Shown: in pieces, positions 1 through 8,370 of the stretch
Layout of the letters: each line of letters opens with the position of its first letter
How positions within the stretch are numbered: position 1 is the stretch's first letter
DNA from: Anoxybacillus sp. J5B_2022
GTDB lineage: Bacteria > Bacillota > Bacilli > Bacillales > Anoxybacillaceae
Reading direction: 5' to 3'
Assembly: GCF_026847645.1 (NCBI RefSeq)
Contig: NZ_JAPSMC010000016.1
Span: forward strand, 1 to 56,490
DNA length: 56,490 nucleotides
Position numbers and translations under genes: made by a program
The notes under the pieces: generated by a model
What the model saw: only the letters and a program-made list of their open reading frames with translations
What the model was told of the DNA's origin: nothing
Databases searched by the model: none

Positions 1-23
1 CTTGTCTTATCGACGGCTTTTTT

Positions 24-53
24 ATACTAGCATGACAAGCACAAGCTTGTCAA
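24..53 (-). promoter_or_regulatory. Probable rrn promoter P2 (leftward, out of window)
   Basis: On the minus strand a perfect -35 TTGACA (48-53) is followed after 18 bp by TAGTAT (24-29), with an upstream TG that makes an extended -10. Together with P1 at 92-120 it forms a tandem pair like those before Bacillus rRNA operons. The gene it serves lies beyond base 1, so the rRNA assignment is inferred from gene order. Confidence 0.65.
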
Positions 54-91
54 TACTGTTTTTTTATTTAACTTTCCCGACGACGCTTATT

Positions 92-120
92 AATATAACA
101 TCGTCCTGTTTTTTTGTCAA
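92..120 (-). promoter_or_regulatory. Probable rrn promoter P1 (leftward, out of window)
   Basis: On the minus strand -35 TTGACA (115-120), a 17-bp spacer and -10 TATATT (92-97) give a near-consensus SigA promoter. A-rich DNA lies upstream of the -35. It is divergent from pdaB. In B. subtilis an rRNA operon follows the kbaA/pdaB end of this cluster, which fits the direction. Confidence 0.65.
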
Positions 121-270
121 CATCTTTTGTGCAGTTTTTTCTTCCTCAACTCGTGCAATGTTCCGCAAGTGGGAAAGCGGAATCAACGGATAAAAATATG
201 CTTCATAATTCTGCCTGACAAGCATAAGATGGTCATAAACATACTCTATCGGACAAAGGGGGCGGACATA

Positions 271-1032
271 TTGCGTTTTTTCTACGCCTTAAACGGCCGT
301 TCTTTGAAAAAAGGACTTATTATTATGTTTGCGGCGTTTTTTACTGCTTTTATTTTATACGTACAAAAAGTGTATCATCCTGTCTTCTCCACACCAAGCG
401 GTCCAAAAGCGATTTATAAAGCGGAAAAAAGTAAACGTGAAGTGGCCTTAACATTTGATATTAGCTGGGGAGACGAAAACGCCCTGCCCATCCTTGATGT
501 GCTGAAGAAAAATAGCATTAAAAACGCTACGTTCTTTCTATCCGCTTCCTGGGCAGAACGGCATCCACAAATCGTCAAGCGAATAAAAGAAGACGGGCAT
601 GAAATCGGCAGCATGGGATACAATTTTACCGACTATACGCAATTAGAAGATGCAAAAATCAGGCGAGATTTAATGCAAGCGGAAAAAGTATTTGATACGC
701 TTGGCATTAAACAGGTGACGTTGCTCCGGCCACCAGGTGGAAAATTCAACCCAAAAGTTTTAAAAATCGCCGATTCACTAGGCTATACCGTTGTTCATTG
801 GAGCATTGATTCAAAAGATTGGTTAAATCCCGGAGTTAACGCCATTATAAATAACGTCGTTCGTGAGATGGGGGCAGGCGATATTATTTTGCTGCACGCT
901 TCTGATTCAGCGAAACAAACAGCAAAAGCGTTGCCACAAATTATCCGAACAATGAAACAAAATGGTTATCGCAACGTCAGCATTTCAGAACTGATTCAAA
1001 ACGGGGAAACTTCGAATAAAGAAATCAATTAG
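271..1032 (+). CDS. pdaB: Polysaccharide deacetylase-family sporulation protein PdaB
   Basis: The protein has 253 residues and is needed in B. subtilis to keep spores stable after sporulation. I start it at the TTG at 271 because AAAGGGGG lies just upstream and the N-terminus then matches the family; a longer reading frame to 127 has no ribosome site. Residues 15-31 form a membrane anchor and a NodB-like fold follows. The usual catalytic signatures are altered: TFDI at 61-64 instead of TFDD, and GHEIGSMGY at 109-117 where metal-binding histidines normally lie. B. subtilis PdaB, as I recall it, shows the same changes, so this may be a family trait. The gene is convergent with kbaA and divergent from the presumed rrn promoters. 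Confidence 0.93.
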   Translation: MRFFYALNGRSLKKGLIIMFAAFFTAFILYVQKVYHPVFSTPSGPKAIYKAEKSKREVALTFDISWGDENALPILDVLKKNSIKNATFFLSASWAERHPQIVKRIKEDGHEIGSMGYNFTDYTQLEDAKIRRDLMQAEKVFDTLGIKQVTLLRPPGGKFNPKVLKIADSLGYTVVHWSIDSKDWLNPGVNAIINNVVREMGAGDIILLHASDSAKQTAKALPQIIRTMKQNGYRNVSISELIQNGETSNKEIN

Positions 1033-1034
1033 AA

Positions 1035-1066
1035 AAAGAGGCCTCCTGCGTAGAGAGCCTCTCTTT
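1035..1066. terminator. Bidirectional terminator between pdaB and kbaA
   Basis: AGAGGC at 1037-1042 pairs with GCCTCT at 1057-1062. A-rich DNA on the left and T-rich DNA on the right could end transcription from both convergent genes. The kbaA stop codon overlaps its right edge. The stem is short. Confidence 0.55.
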
Positions 1067-1664
1067 ATTTCGTTCCTGTTAATTTATGAAGAATAAGAAG
1101 CTGATACGCGTTACATACTAACAGCGGAATGAGCATTAAATAGAGCCAATTTTCATCGTTAATTCGCAACGCTGGAAACCACTCGATCACCGTCACAACC
1201 GTCATAAAGAACAAAGCCGGAATAAACGCTTCTTTATTTGTTGCTTTTTTCTTCAGAGCGGCAACTACTAGTCCTACAAACAAAATAAACAACGCCACTA
1301 ATATGTAACTTACGATCGATTCACCTTTTTCCGCAAATGCTTCGTAGCGGAAATAAACTAAATCAAACAACACAAACGAAATGAGGACGAGTTGGACGGA
1401 ATTCCAGAGGGAAACGGAACGAAAAATCCCTAGCCCGAACCGGTGAACCGTTAAATAAGCAAAAAAACCCATTTGACTGATGACGCTAAAAATAAAGCCA
1501 AATCCGATAAACCATGCGAATACCGCTAAAAGTTCCCCAATATGTGCCTGAACAAAAAGTTTTTCGTATTTATTCCATCCTGTCACCATTCCTGTGATAG
1601 CGGTCGTGATCCCGCCAATTGCTAACGTTGTGAAAAATAACCGAACCCATTTACGGCTGTTCAC
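1065..1664 (-). CDS. kbaA: KinB-signalling pathway activation protein KbaA
   Basis: This integral membrane protein of 199 residues is required for the KinB branch of the sporulation phosphorelay in B. subtilis. Six or so hydrophobic segments can be seen, beginning directly after the basic start MNSRKWVRLFF. I chose the GTG at 1664 because GGAGG lies 8 bases upstream; an in-frame ATG at 1679 would begin inside the ribosome site. It is convergent with pdaB and back-to-back with gerD, the arrangement I know from B. subtilis. How it stimulates KinB is not known. Confidence 0.88.
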   Translation of the reverse strand: MNSRKWVRLFFTTLAIGGITTAITGMVTGWNKYEKLFVQAHIGELLAVFAWFIGFGFIFSVISQMGFFAYLTVHRFGLGIFRSVSLWNSVQLVLISFVLFDLVYFRYEAFAEKGESIVSYILVALFILFVGLVVAALKKKATNKEAFIPALFFMTVVTVIEWFPALRINDENWLYLMLIPLLVCNAYQLLILHKLTGTK

Positions 1665-1747
1665 ACCTGAAACCTCCATTATTTTTCTTATTCCTTTAAA
1701 ATTTTATCAGTCCATTTTTAAAAACGCTAGCTTATTCATGGGACAAG

Positions 1748-1777
1748 CGTATATTTTTTTGTCGGAAATTCATATTA
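1748..1777 (+). promoter_or_regulatory. Candidate SigG promoter of gerD
   Basis: CATATTA at 1771-1777 fits the SigG -10 consensus CATNNTA completely, and CGTATA at 1748-1753 matches four of six -35 positions (TGAATA) with a 17-bp spacer. The forespore-specific SigG controls gerD in B. subtilis, so element and gene agree. Confidence 0.55.
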
Positions 1778-1815
1778 AAGATAAGGAACTTTTGCAGAAA
1801 GGAGCTTATCGATAC

Positions 1816-2424
1816 ATGAAAAATTGGGCATTGCTCCTCTTATTAAGCTGTTTCGTTATGCTTAGCTCTTGCGCTCCGCAAGAAAAAAGTCCAGCTCCAC
1901 CAGACTACGACCAAATCAAAAAAATGGTTGTCGATATTTTAAAAACCGATGAAGGAAAAAAAGCGATTCAAGATGTAATGACCGAAGATAAAGTGAAGCA
2001 ACAGCTCATCATGGATCAAACGGTCGTCAAACAAACGATCGAGCAAATTTTAACATCGAAAAAAGGGATGGAGTTTTGGAAAAAAGCATTTGAAGATCCG
2101 AAATTCGCAGAAAGCTTTGCGAAAAGCTTAAAAACAGAACAAGAAAAAACGATTAAAGCATTGATGAAAGATCCTGAATATCAAGGGATGATGATCGATA
2201 TATTGCAAAATCCTGAAATGGAAAAAGCAGCTTTAACCGTCTTAAAAAGCAAAGAGTTTCGTGGACATCTCCAAAAAGTGATGACAGAAACATTTGACAG
2301 CCCGCTGTTTAAAGCAAAAATTCAAGATCTTTTAATAAAAGCAGCCGAAAATATGCAGAGCACGAAAAAGCAAAGTGGATCAGAAGGAGGAGAAGGAGGC
2401 GGTCAACAAGGCGGCAGCCAATGA
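1816..2424 (+). CDS. gerD: Spore germination lipoprotein GerD
   Basis: GerD is a lipoprotein of the spore inner membrane that clusters germinant receptors into the germinosome. The 202-residue protein starts with a short positively charged and hydrophobic signal, then the lipobox LSSC, so the cysteine near residue 19 would be lipid-modified. The rest is charged and mostly helical, and the last 20 residues are rich in Gly, Gln and Ser. I use the ATG at 1816; AAAGGAG lies about 11 bases upstream, a slightly long spacing. It is one of only two plus-strand genes, convergent with salA across a strong terminator. Confidence 0.93.
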   Translation: MKNWALLLLLSCFVMLSSCAPQEKSPAPPDYDQIKKMVVDILKTDEGKKAIQDVMTEDKVKQQLIMDQTVVKQTIEQILTSKKGMEFWKKAFEDPKFAESFAKSLKTEQEKTIKALMKDPEYQGMMIDILQNPEMEKAALTVLKSKEFRGHLQKVMTETFDSPLFKAKIQDLLIKAAENMQSTKKQSGSEGGEGGGQQGGSQ

Positions 2425-2461
2425 TGATCTTCGTCCTCACCGAGCGCGATAAGTACGTATA

Positions 2462-2498
2462 AACAAATGGTGTCCCACTTCTCGGGACACCATTTGTT
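2462..2498. terminator. Strong bidirectional terminator between gerD and salA
   Basis: A perfect 15-bp stem is formed by AACAAATGGTGTCCC (2462-2476) and its reverse complement at 2484-2498 around the loop ACTTCTC. It sits exactly between the stops of two convergent genes. Confidence 0.85.
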
Positions 2499-2499
2499 G

Positions 2500-3516
2500 T
2501 TAACATTTCTCCACTATTTTACGGGCAATCTCCATATATATTTTCCCGATCGGGTGATCTTCACCGTATACCGATGGGGCAAAATCGTCGTCGTTCCAGT
2601 CTGGCTGTTGGAGTGGCAACTGACCTAACAGTTCCGTTTGCAATTCTTTTGCCAATTTCTCGCCGCCACCTTTGCCGAACACATATTCTTTTTCCCCTGT
2701 CAGCTTGCTTTCAAAATATGACATATTCTCAATAACCCCAATTACTTCATGCTCGGTGCGAAGCGCCATTGCTCCTGCACGCGCGGCGACAAACGCTGCA
2801 GTTGGATGTGGTGTTGTGACGATAATTTCTTTACAAGAAGGCAGCATCGTATGGACATCTAAAGCGACATCTCCTGTTCCCGGCGGTAAATCTAACAATA
2901 AGTAATCAAGCTCGCCCCATTCCACTTCCTTAAAAAAGTTGTTCAACATTTTACCTAGCATCGGACCGCGCCAAATGACCGGAGCGTTATCTTCCACGAA
3001 AAAGCCCATCGAAATAACTTTCACTCCGAATCGTTCAACCGGAATAATTTTTTCACCGCGCACAACAGGTCTTTCAACAATACCCATCATATCCGGAATG
3101 CTAAATCCGTAAATATCGGCATCGACTAGCCCTACTTTTTTGCCAAGGCGAGCAAGCGAAACAGCAAGGTTCACGGAAACGGTCGATTTTCCAACGCCTC
3201 CTTTGCCGCTAGCGATTGCAATGTATGCCGTTTGTTTTTCTCCGCCACGATATTTAGCGATTTCCTCATCTGGTAGCTGGGTAAAACGTAAACCAACCGA
3301 CGCTGCTCCGGCGTTTTTTAACGTTTGGACGACAGCTGTTTGAACTTGCAGTTGCTCTGCAGTTCCTGTTTTCGCAAGCGCAATTTTTACGCTCACATGT
3401 CCTTTCTCTTCTTTAATTTTAATCTCTTGAATCGCGTTTGTTTCTTTGAACGGTTTATGTAAAAATGGGTCTTGCATGTTTTCTAGCAGCGCCTGCACGT
3501 CTTTTTCCGTCAACAT
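2500..3516 (-). CDS. salA: Mrp/NBP35-family ATP-binding protein SalA
   Basis: A 338-residue P-loop ATPase of the Mrp/ApbC group. Residues 1-80 form a MIP18/DUF59-like domain, and a deviant Walker A SGKGGVGKST follows at 103-112, with DADIYG a little later and LLLDLPPGTGD as Walker B region. In B. subtilis SalA is a positive regulator of exoprotease production acting on scoC. The C-terminal CXXC that holds an iron-sulfur cluster in E. coli Mrp is missing: after ENMSYF the chain reads ESKLTGEKEYVFG. I recall the same in B. subtilis SalA, so a DNA-binding or regulatory role is more likely than Fe-S carriage. The ribosome site overlaps GGTGAG before the ATG. Confidence 0.92.
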   Translation of the reverse strand: MLTEKDVQALLENMQDPFLHKPFKETNAIQEIKIKEEKGHVSVKIALAKTGTAEQLQVQTAVVQTLKNAGAASVGLRFTQLPDEEIAKYRGGEKQTAYIAIASGKGGVGKSTVSVNLAVSLARLGKKVGLVDADIYGFSIPDMMGIVERPVVRGEKIIPVERFGVKVISMGFFVEDNAPVIWRGPMLGKMLNNFFKEVEWGELDYLLLDLPPGTGDVALDVHTMLPSCKEIIVTTPHPTAAFVAARAGAMALRTEHEVIGVIENMSYFESKLTGEKEYVFGKGGGEKLAKELQTELLGQLPLQQPDWNDDDFAPSVYGEDHPIGKIYMEIARKIVEKC

Positions 3517-3564
3517 CGTTTCTCACCAATCCCTTTACCTTTAGGTAGTCGTTTTCATAATTTT

Positions 3565-3573
3565 ACTATACCA
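3565..3573 (-). promoter_or_regulatory. Candidate extended -10 promoter of salA
   Basis: The minus strand reads TGGTATAGT, an extended -10 (TGn followed by TATAGT at 3565-3570), 50 bases before salA. No good -35 hexamer is present, so the call is tentative. Confidence 0.4.
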
Positions 3574-3619
3574 TATATGACTGCTAATCGCGAATGCAGA
3601 CGATCACACATGCCTAACT

Positions 3620-4327
3620 TTAATCCGGCAAACTTGTTTCATCGGAAAAATAGCGAAGTATTCCTTTATAAATAGACGCAGCAAGCTTTGTTTGATAGCG
3701 GTCGGAAGCAAGCAGTTCCCGCTCTTCTGGGTTCGATAAAAAACCGACTTCGACTAATGCACCTGGTTTTTTAGCATATTTCAATAAATGGACCGTGTTG
3801 ATCACTTTGGCCGAGCGATCGGTATTTTCTAAATTTCGGCGTAATTCTGCTTGGATAAATTTCGCCAACCGCTTATTTTCAATCAGCGATCCGTAATAAA
3901 ACGTTTGTGCTCCTCGCCATTTTGGCGACGGAATGGCGTTTAAATGAATGCTAATAAACAAATCGGCCTCCGATTCGTTAATCATTTGAACGCGTTTTTT
4001 CAAGTCTTCCACTTTGCGCCGACTATATCCTCTCGTATCTTTCTTCGCTAAGTCGCTGTCATCTTCGCGCGTCAACAAGACGAGTGCACCTTGTTGCTGC
4101 AAATAATCGCGCAACTTCACGGCTACACGTAGAGCAACTTCCTTTTCTAACACATCCTCTCCGACCGCCCCGCCATCCGGTCCTCCATGCCCCGGATCTA
4201 AAATAATAATCCTTCCTGAAAGCGGAAGATTCCACGATTTCGTGGAACTTGTACTAACAACCATATATTGAAAAAAAACGATGAGTAAAGCGATACCAAT
4301 GATTGCGCCCCATAGTTTTATTTTCAT
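3620..4327 (-). CDS. cwlD: N-acetylmuramoyl-L-alanine amidase CwlD
   Basis: CwlD removes peptides from muramic acid during spore cortex synthesis, the first step toward muramic delta-lactam. The 235-residue chain has one N-terminal membrane segment (about residues 8-25) and an Amidase_3 domain. Zinc ligands are visible: the His of DPGHGGPDGG (residue 47), a Glu shortly after, and the His of SIHLNA; EVGFLSNPEE near the C-terminus is the catalytic-glutamate motif. GGAGGAG lies before the ATG. It follows ybaK by 64 bases and is probably co-transcribed with it. Its product needs a muramoyl deacetylase (PdaA type) as partner, which is not in this window. Confidence 0.95.
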   Translation of the reverse strand: MKIKLWGAIIGIALLIVFFQYMVVSTSSTKSWNLPLSGRIIILDPGHGGPDGGAVGEDVLEKEVALRVAVKLRDYLQQQGALVLLTREDDSDLAKKDTRGYSRRKVEDLKKRVQMINESEADLFISIHLNAIPSPKWRGAQTFYYGSLIENKRLAKFIQAELRRNLENTDRSAKVINTVHLLKYAKKPGALVEVGFLSNPEERELLASDRYQTKLAASIYKGILRYFSDETSLPD

Positions 4328-4391
4328 TTCTTCTCCTCCTGCGTTTCCCCTTATTTATGTTATATGGGACAAGAGGAGAAAATAGAACTTT

Positions 4392-4832
4392 TTAATGAAG
4401 TTTTAAACGCCACCGCTTTTTCCCTTTTTCAAATCCTTCCAACCACCAATAAGAAATATAACATTCGCACGTATCATACAAAACCTCTGCACGAGATGTA
4501 TCACCGTGGTTGCCCCAAAAACATAAAAATTCAAACAGCGCATCCGCTAAATATTTTTCTTGCTGGGCGGAACGTTTTTTCACTTTCTCCATCGGTTCTC
4601 CGTAATACCCAAACCGGCTGTAGCTAGCTCCAAGCAAATAAGCTTCAATGGCCATATCCATACAACCATCCTCGACTACAGAAGGTAGTGCACGATCATC
4701 AGGATAAAAGAGGCGAAAGCTTTCATTCGCCTTTTTGTGTAATTTTTCTAACGATAAATCACGCAACATCTTTCGTTCGTATTTCATTTCTTTTTCCCGT
4801 TTCTTTTCTTTAAAAGATGTGATCACATTCAT
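4392..4832 (-). CDS. ybaK: DUF2521-family protein YbaK
   Basis: A 146-residue soluble protein resembling B. subtilis YbaK, function unknown. The first 30 residues are strongly basic (KEKKREKEMKYERKMLRD); the remainder is rich in aromatic residues and contains SRFGYYGEP and a DTCECYISYWW segment. No catalytic signature is recognisable. Its fixed place between rpsI and cwlD in related genomes suggests co-expression with cwlD and possibly a sporulation role, but that rests on position only. Confidence 0.8.
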   Translation of the reverse strand: MNVITSFKEKKREKEMKYERKMLRDLSLEKLHKKANESFRLFYPDDRALPSVVEDGCMDMAIEAYLLGASYSRFGYYGEPMEKVKKRSAQQEKYLADALFEFLCFWGNHGDTSRAEVLYDTCECYISYWWLEGFEKGKKRWRLKLH

Positions 4833-4909
4833 TTGTTTTCACGCTCCTTTGGAATGTAGTTTCTTACGTTTCCTTCCAAACATGCGTGAAAAACAAGCAC
4901 CATAAAAAC

Positions 4910-4940
4910 AAAAATCCCAGCCATAACAGCCGGGATTTTC
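4910..4940 (-). terminator. Terminator of rplM-rpsI
   Basis: AAAATCCC (4911-4918) pairs with GGGATTTT (4932-4939), with GC/GC pairs further in and a CATAACA loop. On the minus strand the stem is followed by GTTTTTATG. It lies 12 bases after the rpsI stop. Confidence 0.85.
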
Positions 4941-4951
4941 CGTGTATCATA

Positions 4952-5365
<414 letters not shown>

Positions 5366-5803
5366 TTATCCGCGAAGTTCGTAAACTTCTGGTTTTTGTG
5401 CTTGATGTGGATGTTCGCTTCCTCGATAAACATGCAACTTTTTGAACATTTGACGGCCAAGACGACCTTTTGGCAACATGCCACGAACTGCTCGTTCAAG
5501 CATTTGTTCTGGGTAGTTTGTGCGCATTTCAAGCGCCGTTCTTACTTTTAATCCGCCTGGATGCAAGCTATGGCGATAGTATAATTTGTCCGTTAATTTT
5601 TTGCCTGTTAACTCGATTTTTTCCGCGTTGATGATGATCACATGGTCACCAGTGTCAACATGTGGTGTATAAGTTGGTTTATGTTTGCCGCGCAAAATCG
5701 CCGCTACTTCACTAGCAAGACGCCCTAATGTTTTGCCTTCAGCGTCTACAACGTACCATTTACGTTCTACTTCGTTTGGCTTCGCCATATAAGTTGTACG
5801 CAT
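5366..5803 (-). CDS. rplM: 50S ribosomal protein L13
   Basis: L13 is an early-assembly protein of the large subunit. The 145-residue sequence carries the typical [37 protein letters not shown] and [18 protein letters not shown] segments. The extended start MRTTYMAK is shared with B. subtilis and is preceded by a good GGAGG. An L13-type leader hairpin and a near-perfect SigA promoter lie upstream, so it can be transcribed separately from truA. Confidence 0.98.
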   Translation of the reverse strand: MRTTYMAKPNEVERKWYVVDAEGKTLGRLASEVAAILRGKHKPTYTPHVDTGDHVIIINAEKIELTGKKLTDKLYYRHSLHPGGLKVRTALEMRTNYPEQMLERAVRGMLPKGRLGRQMFKKLHVYRGSEHPHQAQKPEVYELRG

Positions 5804-5854
5804 TGATTTTTCCCTCCTAAAATAAAAAATGAACGAAACGTTATATATTTATTT

Positions 5855-5887
5855 CAACACGATTATTTTCCGGGGCTAATCGTGGTT
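5855..5887 (-). promoter_or_regulatory. L13 leader hairpin (autoregulatory mRNA element)
   Basis: On the minus strand CACGATTA and TAATCGTG form a perfect 8-bp stem around the loop GCCCCGGAAAA. Position and loop match my recollection of the L13 leader found before rplM in low-GC Gram-positives, thought to bind L13 and feed back on the rplM-rpsI mRNA. Confidence 0.65.
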
Positions 5888-5908
5888 TTAAAATACATAC
5901 CATATGAT

Positions 5909-5937
5909 ATGATATCTCTTTCCACTACCAATGTCAA
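5909..5937 (-). promoter_or_regulatory. SigA promoter of rplM-rpsI
   Basis: TTGACA (5932-5937), 17-bp spacer, TATCAT (5909-5914) on the minus strand. The predicted start is near 5902, giving a leader of about 100 bases with the L13 hairpin. Confidence 0.8.
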
Positions 5938-5955
5938 GAAAATGTTACACCAGGA

Positions 5956-6699
5956 TTAGTTGTCATAAGTCACTTTCCATAAATATAGCCCGTGAGCAGG
6001 GGCCGTCTTCCCAGCAAGCCGCCGGTCTTTTCCTGCCAAAATCGCTGGGATGGAATCAGAGCTTCTTTTGCCTTGACCGATTTCCAACATCGTCCCAACA
6101 AGAATTCGCACCATATTATATAAAAACCCGTTGCCGATCCATTGAAACTCGACTCCGTCATCAGTCAAGCAAAGATTCGCTTCATAAATCGTCCGCACCC
6201 GGTTTTCCATTTCCGTCTTTGCAGAGCAAAAGCTCGTAAAGTCATGCGTCCCTTTGACAAACGACAACGCCTGCTTCATCGCCTCATAGTCCAGCGGATA
6301 CGGAAAATGATACGCATAATGGCGGGAAAACACGTTGCGCTCTACCGCTGTTCTAATTTTGTAACGGTACTCTTTTGCAGCGACACTGTATCGAGCATGA
6401 AATGATGCTTCAACTTGTTCAACTTCCCGTACAGTCAAATCGTCTGGTAACATCGCATTAAACGCTTTTTTCCACCCGTCCGCTGAAAGCGATAAAGGAG
6501 AGTCAAAATGAATCACCTGTCCGTACGCATGCACCCCTGCATCGGTCCGGCCAGAAGCCGTCACGCGGACAGCTTCGCCTTTATGCATCGTCGCTAACAC
6601 TCGTTCTAACTCCCCTTGCACCGTTCGTTTATTCGGCTGGATTTGATATCCCGCAAAATACGTTCCATCATAAGCAATCGTGCATTTCCATCGTGTCAT
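5956..6699 (-). CDS. truA: tRNA pseudouridine(38-40) synthase TruA
   Basis: TruA isomerises uridines 38-40 in the anticodon arm of many tRNAs. The 247-residue protein has the catalytic aspartate in [10 protein letters not shown] (about residue 53) and the conserved [11 protein letters not shown] start and [11 protein letters not shown] motif near the C-terminus. It is the last gene of the ecfA1-ecfA2-ecfT-truA group, 13 bases after ecfT, in the same order as in B. subtilis. No terminator is visible before the rplM promoter. Confidence 0.97.
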   Translation of the reverse strand: MTRWKCTIAYDGTYFAGYQIQPNKRTVQGELERVLATMHKGEAVRVTASGRTDAGVHAYGQVIHFDSPLSLSADGWKKAFNAMLPDDLTVREVEQVEASFHARYSVAAKEYRYKIRTAVERNVFSRHYAYHFPYPLDYEAMKQALSFVKGTHDFTSFCSAKTEMENRVRTIYEANLCLTDDGVEFQWIGNGFLYNMVRILVGTMLEIGQGKRSSDSIPAILAGKDRRLAGKTAPAHGLYLWKVTYDN

Positions 6700-6712
6700 G
6701 TTCCATTCCCCA

Positions 6713-7507
6713 TTACGATCGTAGTAAAAGTAAAAGAATTGTCACGATCACGCTTGAAGCAAGTAAACATGTATCGGCCCACCCCCATGTTAATAAACGA
6801 TATTTCGTCCGTCCTTCCCCGCCGCGATACCCTCTCGCTTCCATCGCAATCGCTAATTCCTCTGCGCGTTTAAAGGAATGAATAAATAGTGGAACGAGTA
6901 ACGCCGTCATTGCTTTGATCCGTTCACCGAAAGACCCACCGTAAAAATCCACTCCTCGCGCTGCTTGCGCTTTCATAATTTTTTCTGTTTCTTCCATTAA
7001 CGTCGGAATAAAGCGAAGCGAAATGGACATCATAAGCGCTAGTTCATGAACAGGAACACGAACTCGTTTCAAAGGGCCGAATAAACTTTCCACCGCATCT
7101 GTGACTTCCACCGGTGTCGTGGAAATCGTTAGCCACGTTGTCATCACAATAAATAGAAGGAACCGAAGCGAAATAAATATTCCTTTCCTTACGCCTTCTT
7201 CATAAATCGCTAGTTCCCCCATTTGGTAAAGTACCGCTCCTTCTTTCGTCATAAAAACATGAAGCAAAAACGTAAACAGCACAAGCCAAAGAATCGGCCG
7301 CAACCCTTTGATGACAAAAGAAAGGGGAACTTGCAGTAAAAGAAGGAGCACAAGCGCAAAAATCGTTAAAATCGCGTAAGTAATGCTATTGTTCGCTAAA
7401 AAAACGATTGTGACATAGATAAACATAAGCAACAGTTTCGCGCGTGGATCCATGCGGTGAATCACGGAATTTCCCGGTACGTATCTTCCTATCATTACAT
7501 TCATCAT
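6713..7507 (-). CDS. ecfT: Energy-coupling factor transporter transmembrane protein EcfT
   Basis: EcfT is the shared membrane scaffold of group II ECF importers; it joins the two ATPases to exchangeable vitamin-binding S components encoded elsewhere. The 264-residue chain shows about five hydrophobic segments. The two coupling motifs with Ala-Arg-Gly are present: [10 protein letters not shown] in the middle and MEARGYRGG near the end. The start ATG overlaps the ecfA2 stop in an ATGA, indicating translational coupling. Confidence 0.96.
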   Translation of the reverse strand: MMNVMIGRYVPGNSVIHRMDPRAKLLLMFIYVTIVFLANNSITYAILTIFALVLLLLLQVPLSFVIKGLRPILWLVLFTFLLHVFMTKEGAVLYQMGELAIYEEGVRKGIFISLRFLLFIVMTTWLTISTTPVEVTDAVESLFGPLKRVRVPVHELALMMSISLRFIPTLMEETEKIMKAQAARGVDFYGGSFGERIKAMTALLVPLFIHSFKRAEELAIAMEARGYRGGEGRTKYRLLTWGWADTCLLASSVIVTILLLLLRS

Positions 7508-8370
7508 GGACGCCCTCCAAAAAACAGCTGTTTTATTCCGTCAATTAGCTGTTCCGTTGTTAAACATGGCGACGGAATTTCCCGGCCGATTTTTTCTTCA
7601 AGCTTCCGTTTGAATAGCACGGTTTCCGGTACATCTAACCCTATTTGCAACAACTCGTCTACTTCGCGAAAAATTGCTTGCGGCGTCCCTGTTTTCCATA
7701 CCGTTCCTTGATACATGACGATCAGATAATCGGCGTACCTAGCCGCATCTTCCATGCTGTGGGTGACTAAAATGGTCGTCAACTGTTTCTCACGATGAAG
7801 GTGAGCAAACATTTCCATCATCTCTTTACGACCGCGCGGATCTAAGCCTGCCGTCGGCTCATCTAAAACGAGAACGTCCGGTTCCATTGCTAATATCCCT
7901 GCGATCGCCACTCGACGCATTTGTCCGCCGCTTAATTCAAAGGGAGATTGATTTAAAATTTCCTCAGGAAGTCCTACTAATGAAAGAGCCTCTTTTGCTT
8001 TCTTTTTCGCCTCTTCCTCTGGAACGCCAAAATTAAGCGGCCCAAAGCAAATATCTTTCTCCACCGTTTCTTCAAACAGTTGATGTTCAGGAAATTGAAA
8101 AACAATCCCCACTTTTCGGCGCAGCGGCTTTAACTGTTTTGGCTTCTTCGCATTAGTAATCGTATATTCCCCGATCGTAACTGTTCCATTCGTCGGCTGC
8201 AGCAATCCATTTAAATGTTGTAATAATGTCGATTTTCCGGAGCCTGTATGACCGATAATAGATATATAAGTGCCGCTTGCGATCGATAAATCGACATCAT
8301 ATAGCGCCCTTTGTGCAAACGGTGAGTTGGCATGATAAATATGTTCTACTTGTTCAAATATAATGTCCAT
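7504..8370 (-). CDS. ecfA2: Energy-coupling factor transporter ATP-binding protein EcfA2
   Basis: One of two non-identical ABC ATPases powering ECF vitamin uptake. Of 288 residues, the Walker A motif is GHTGSGKST near residue 40, the Q-loop FQFPEHQLF, the ABC signature ELSGGQMRR, and Walker B VLVLDEPTAGLDP followed by the switch histidine in VTHSM. It overlaps ecfA1 by 25 bases and ecfT by 4, so the three are one translational unit. Confidence 0.97.
   Translation of the reverse strand: MDIIFEQVEHIYHANSPFAQRALYDVDLSIASGTYISIIGHTGSGKSTLLQHLNGLLQPTNGTVTIGEYTITNAKKPKQLKPLRRKVGIVFQFPEHQLFEETVEKDICFGPLNFGVPEEEAKKKAKEALSLVGLPEEILNQSPFELSGGQMRRVAIAGILAMEPDVLVLDEPTAGLDPRGRKEMMEMFAHLHREKQLTTILVTHSMEDAARYADYLIVMYQGTVWKTGTPQAIFREVDELLQIGLDVPETVLFKRKLEEKIGREIPSPCLTTEQLIDGIKQLFFGGRP

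Noticed and set aside
2-193. A 63-codon open frame at the left end
   Set aside because: It overlaps two consensus leftward promoters, is phenylalanine- and threonine-rich and lacks a ribosome site.
204-246. SigG promoter before pdaB
   Set aside because: CATAATT and CATACTC partly fit the -10 consensus, but spacing or leader length is poor for each; I could not choose one.
4364-4627. An 87-codon plus-strand frame overlapping ybaK
   Set aside because: It lies opposite ybaK, which has the conserved context and protein; no family match for the antisense frame.
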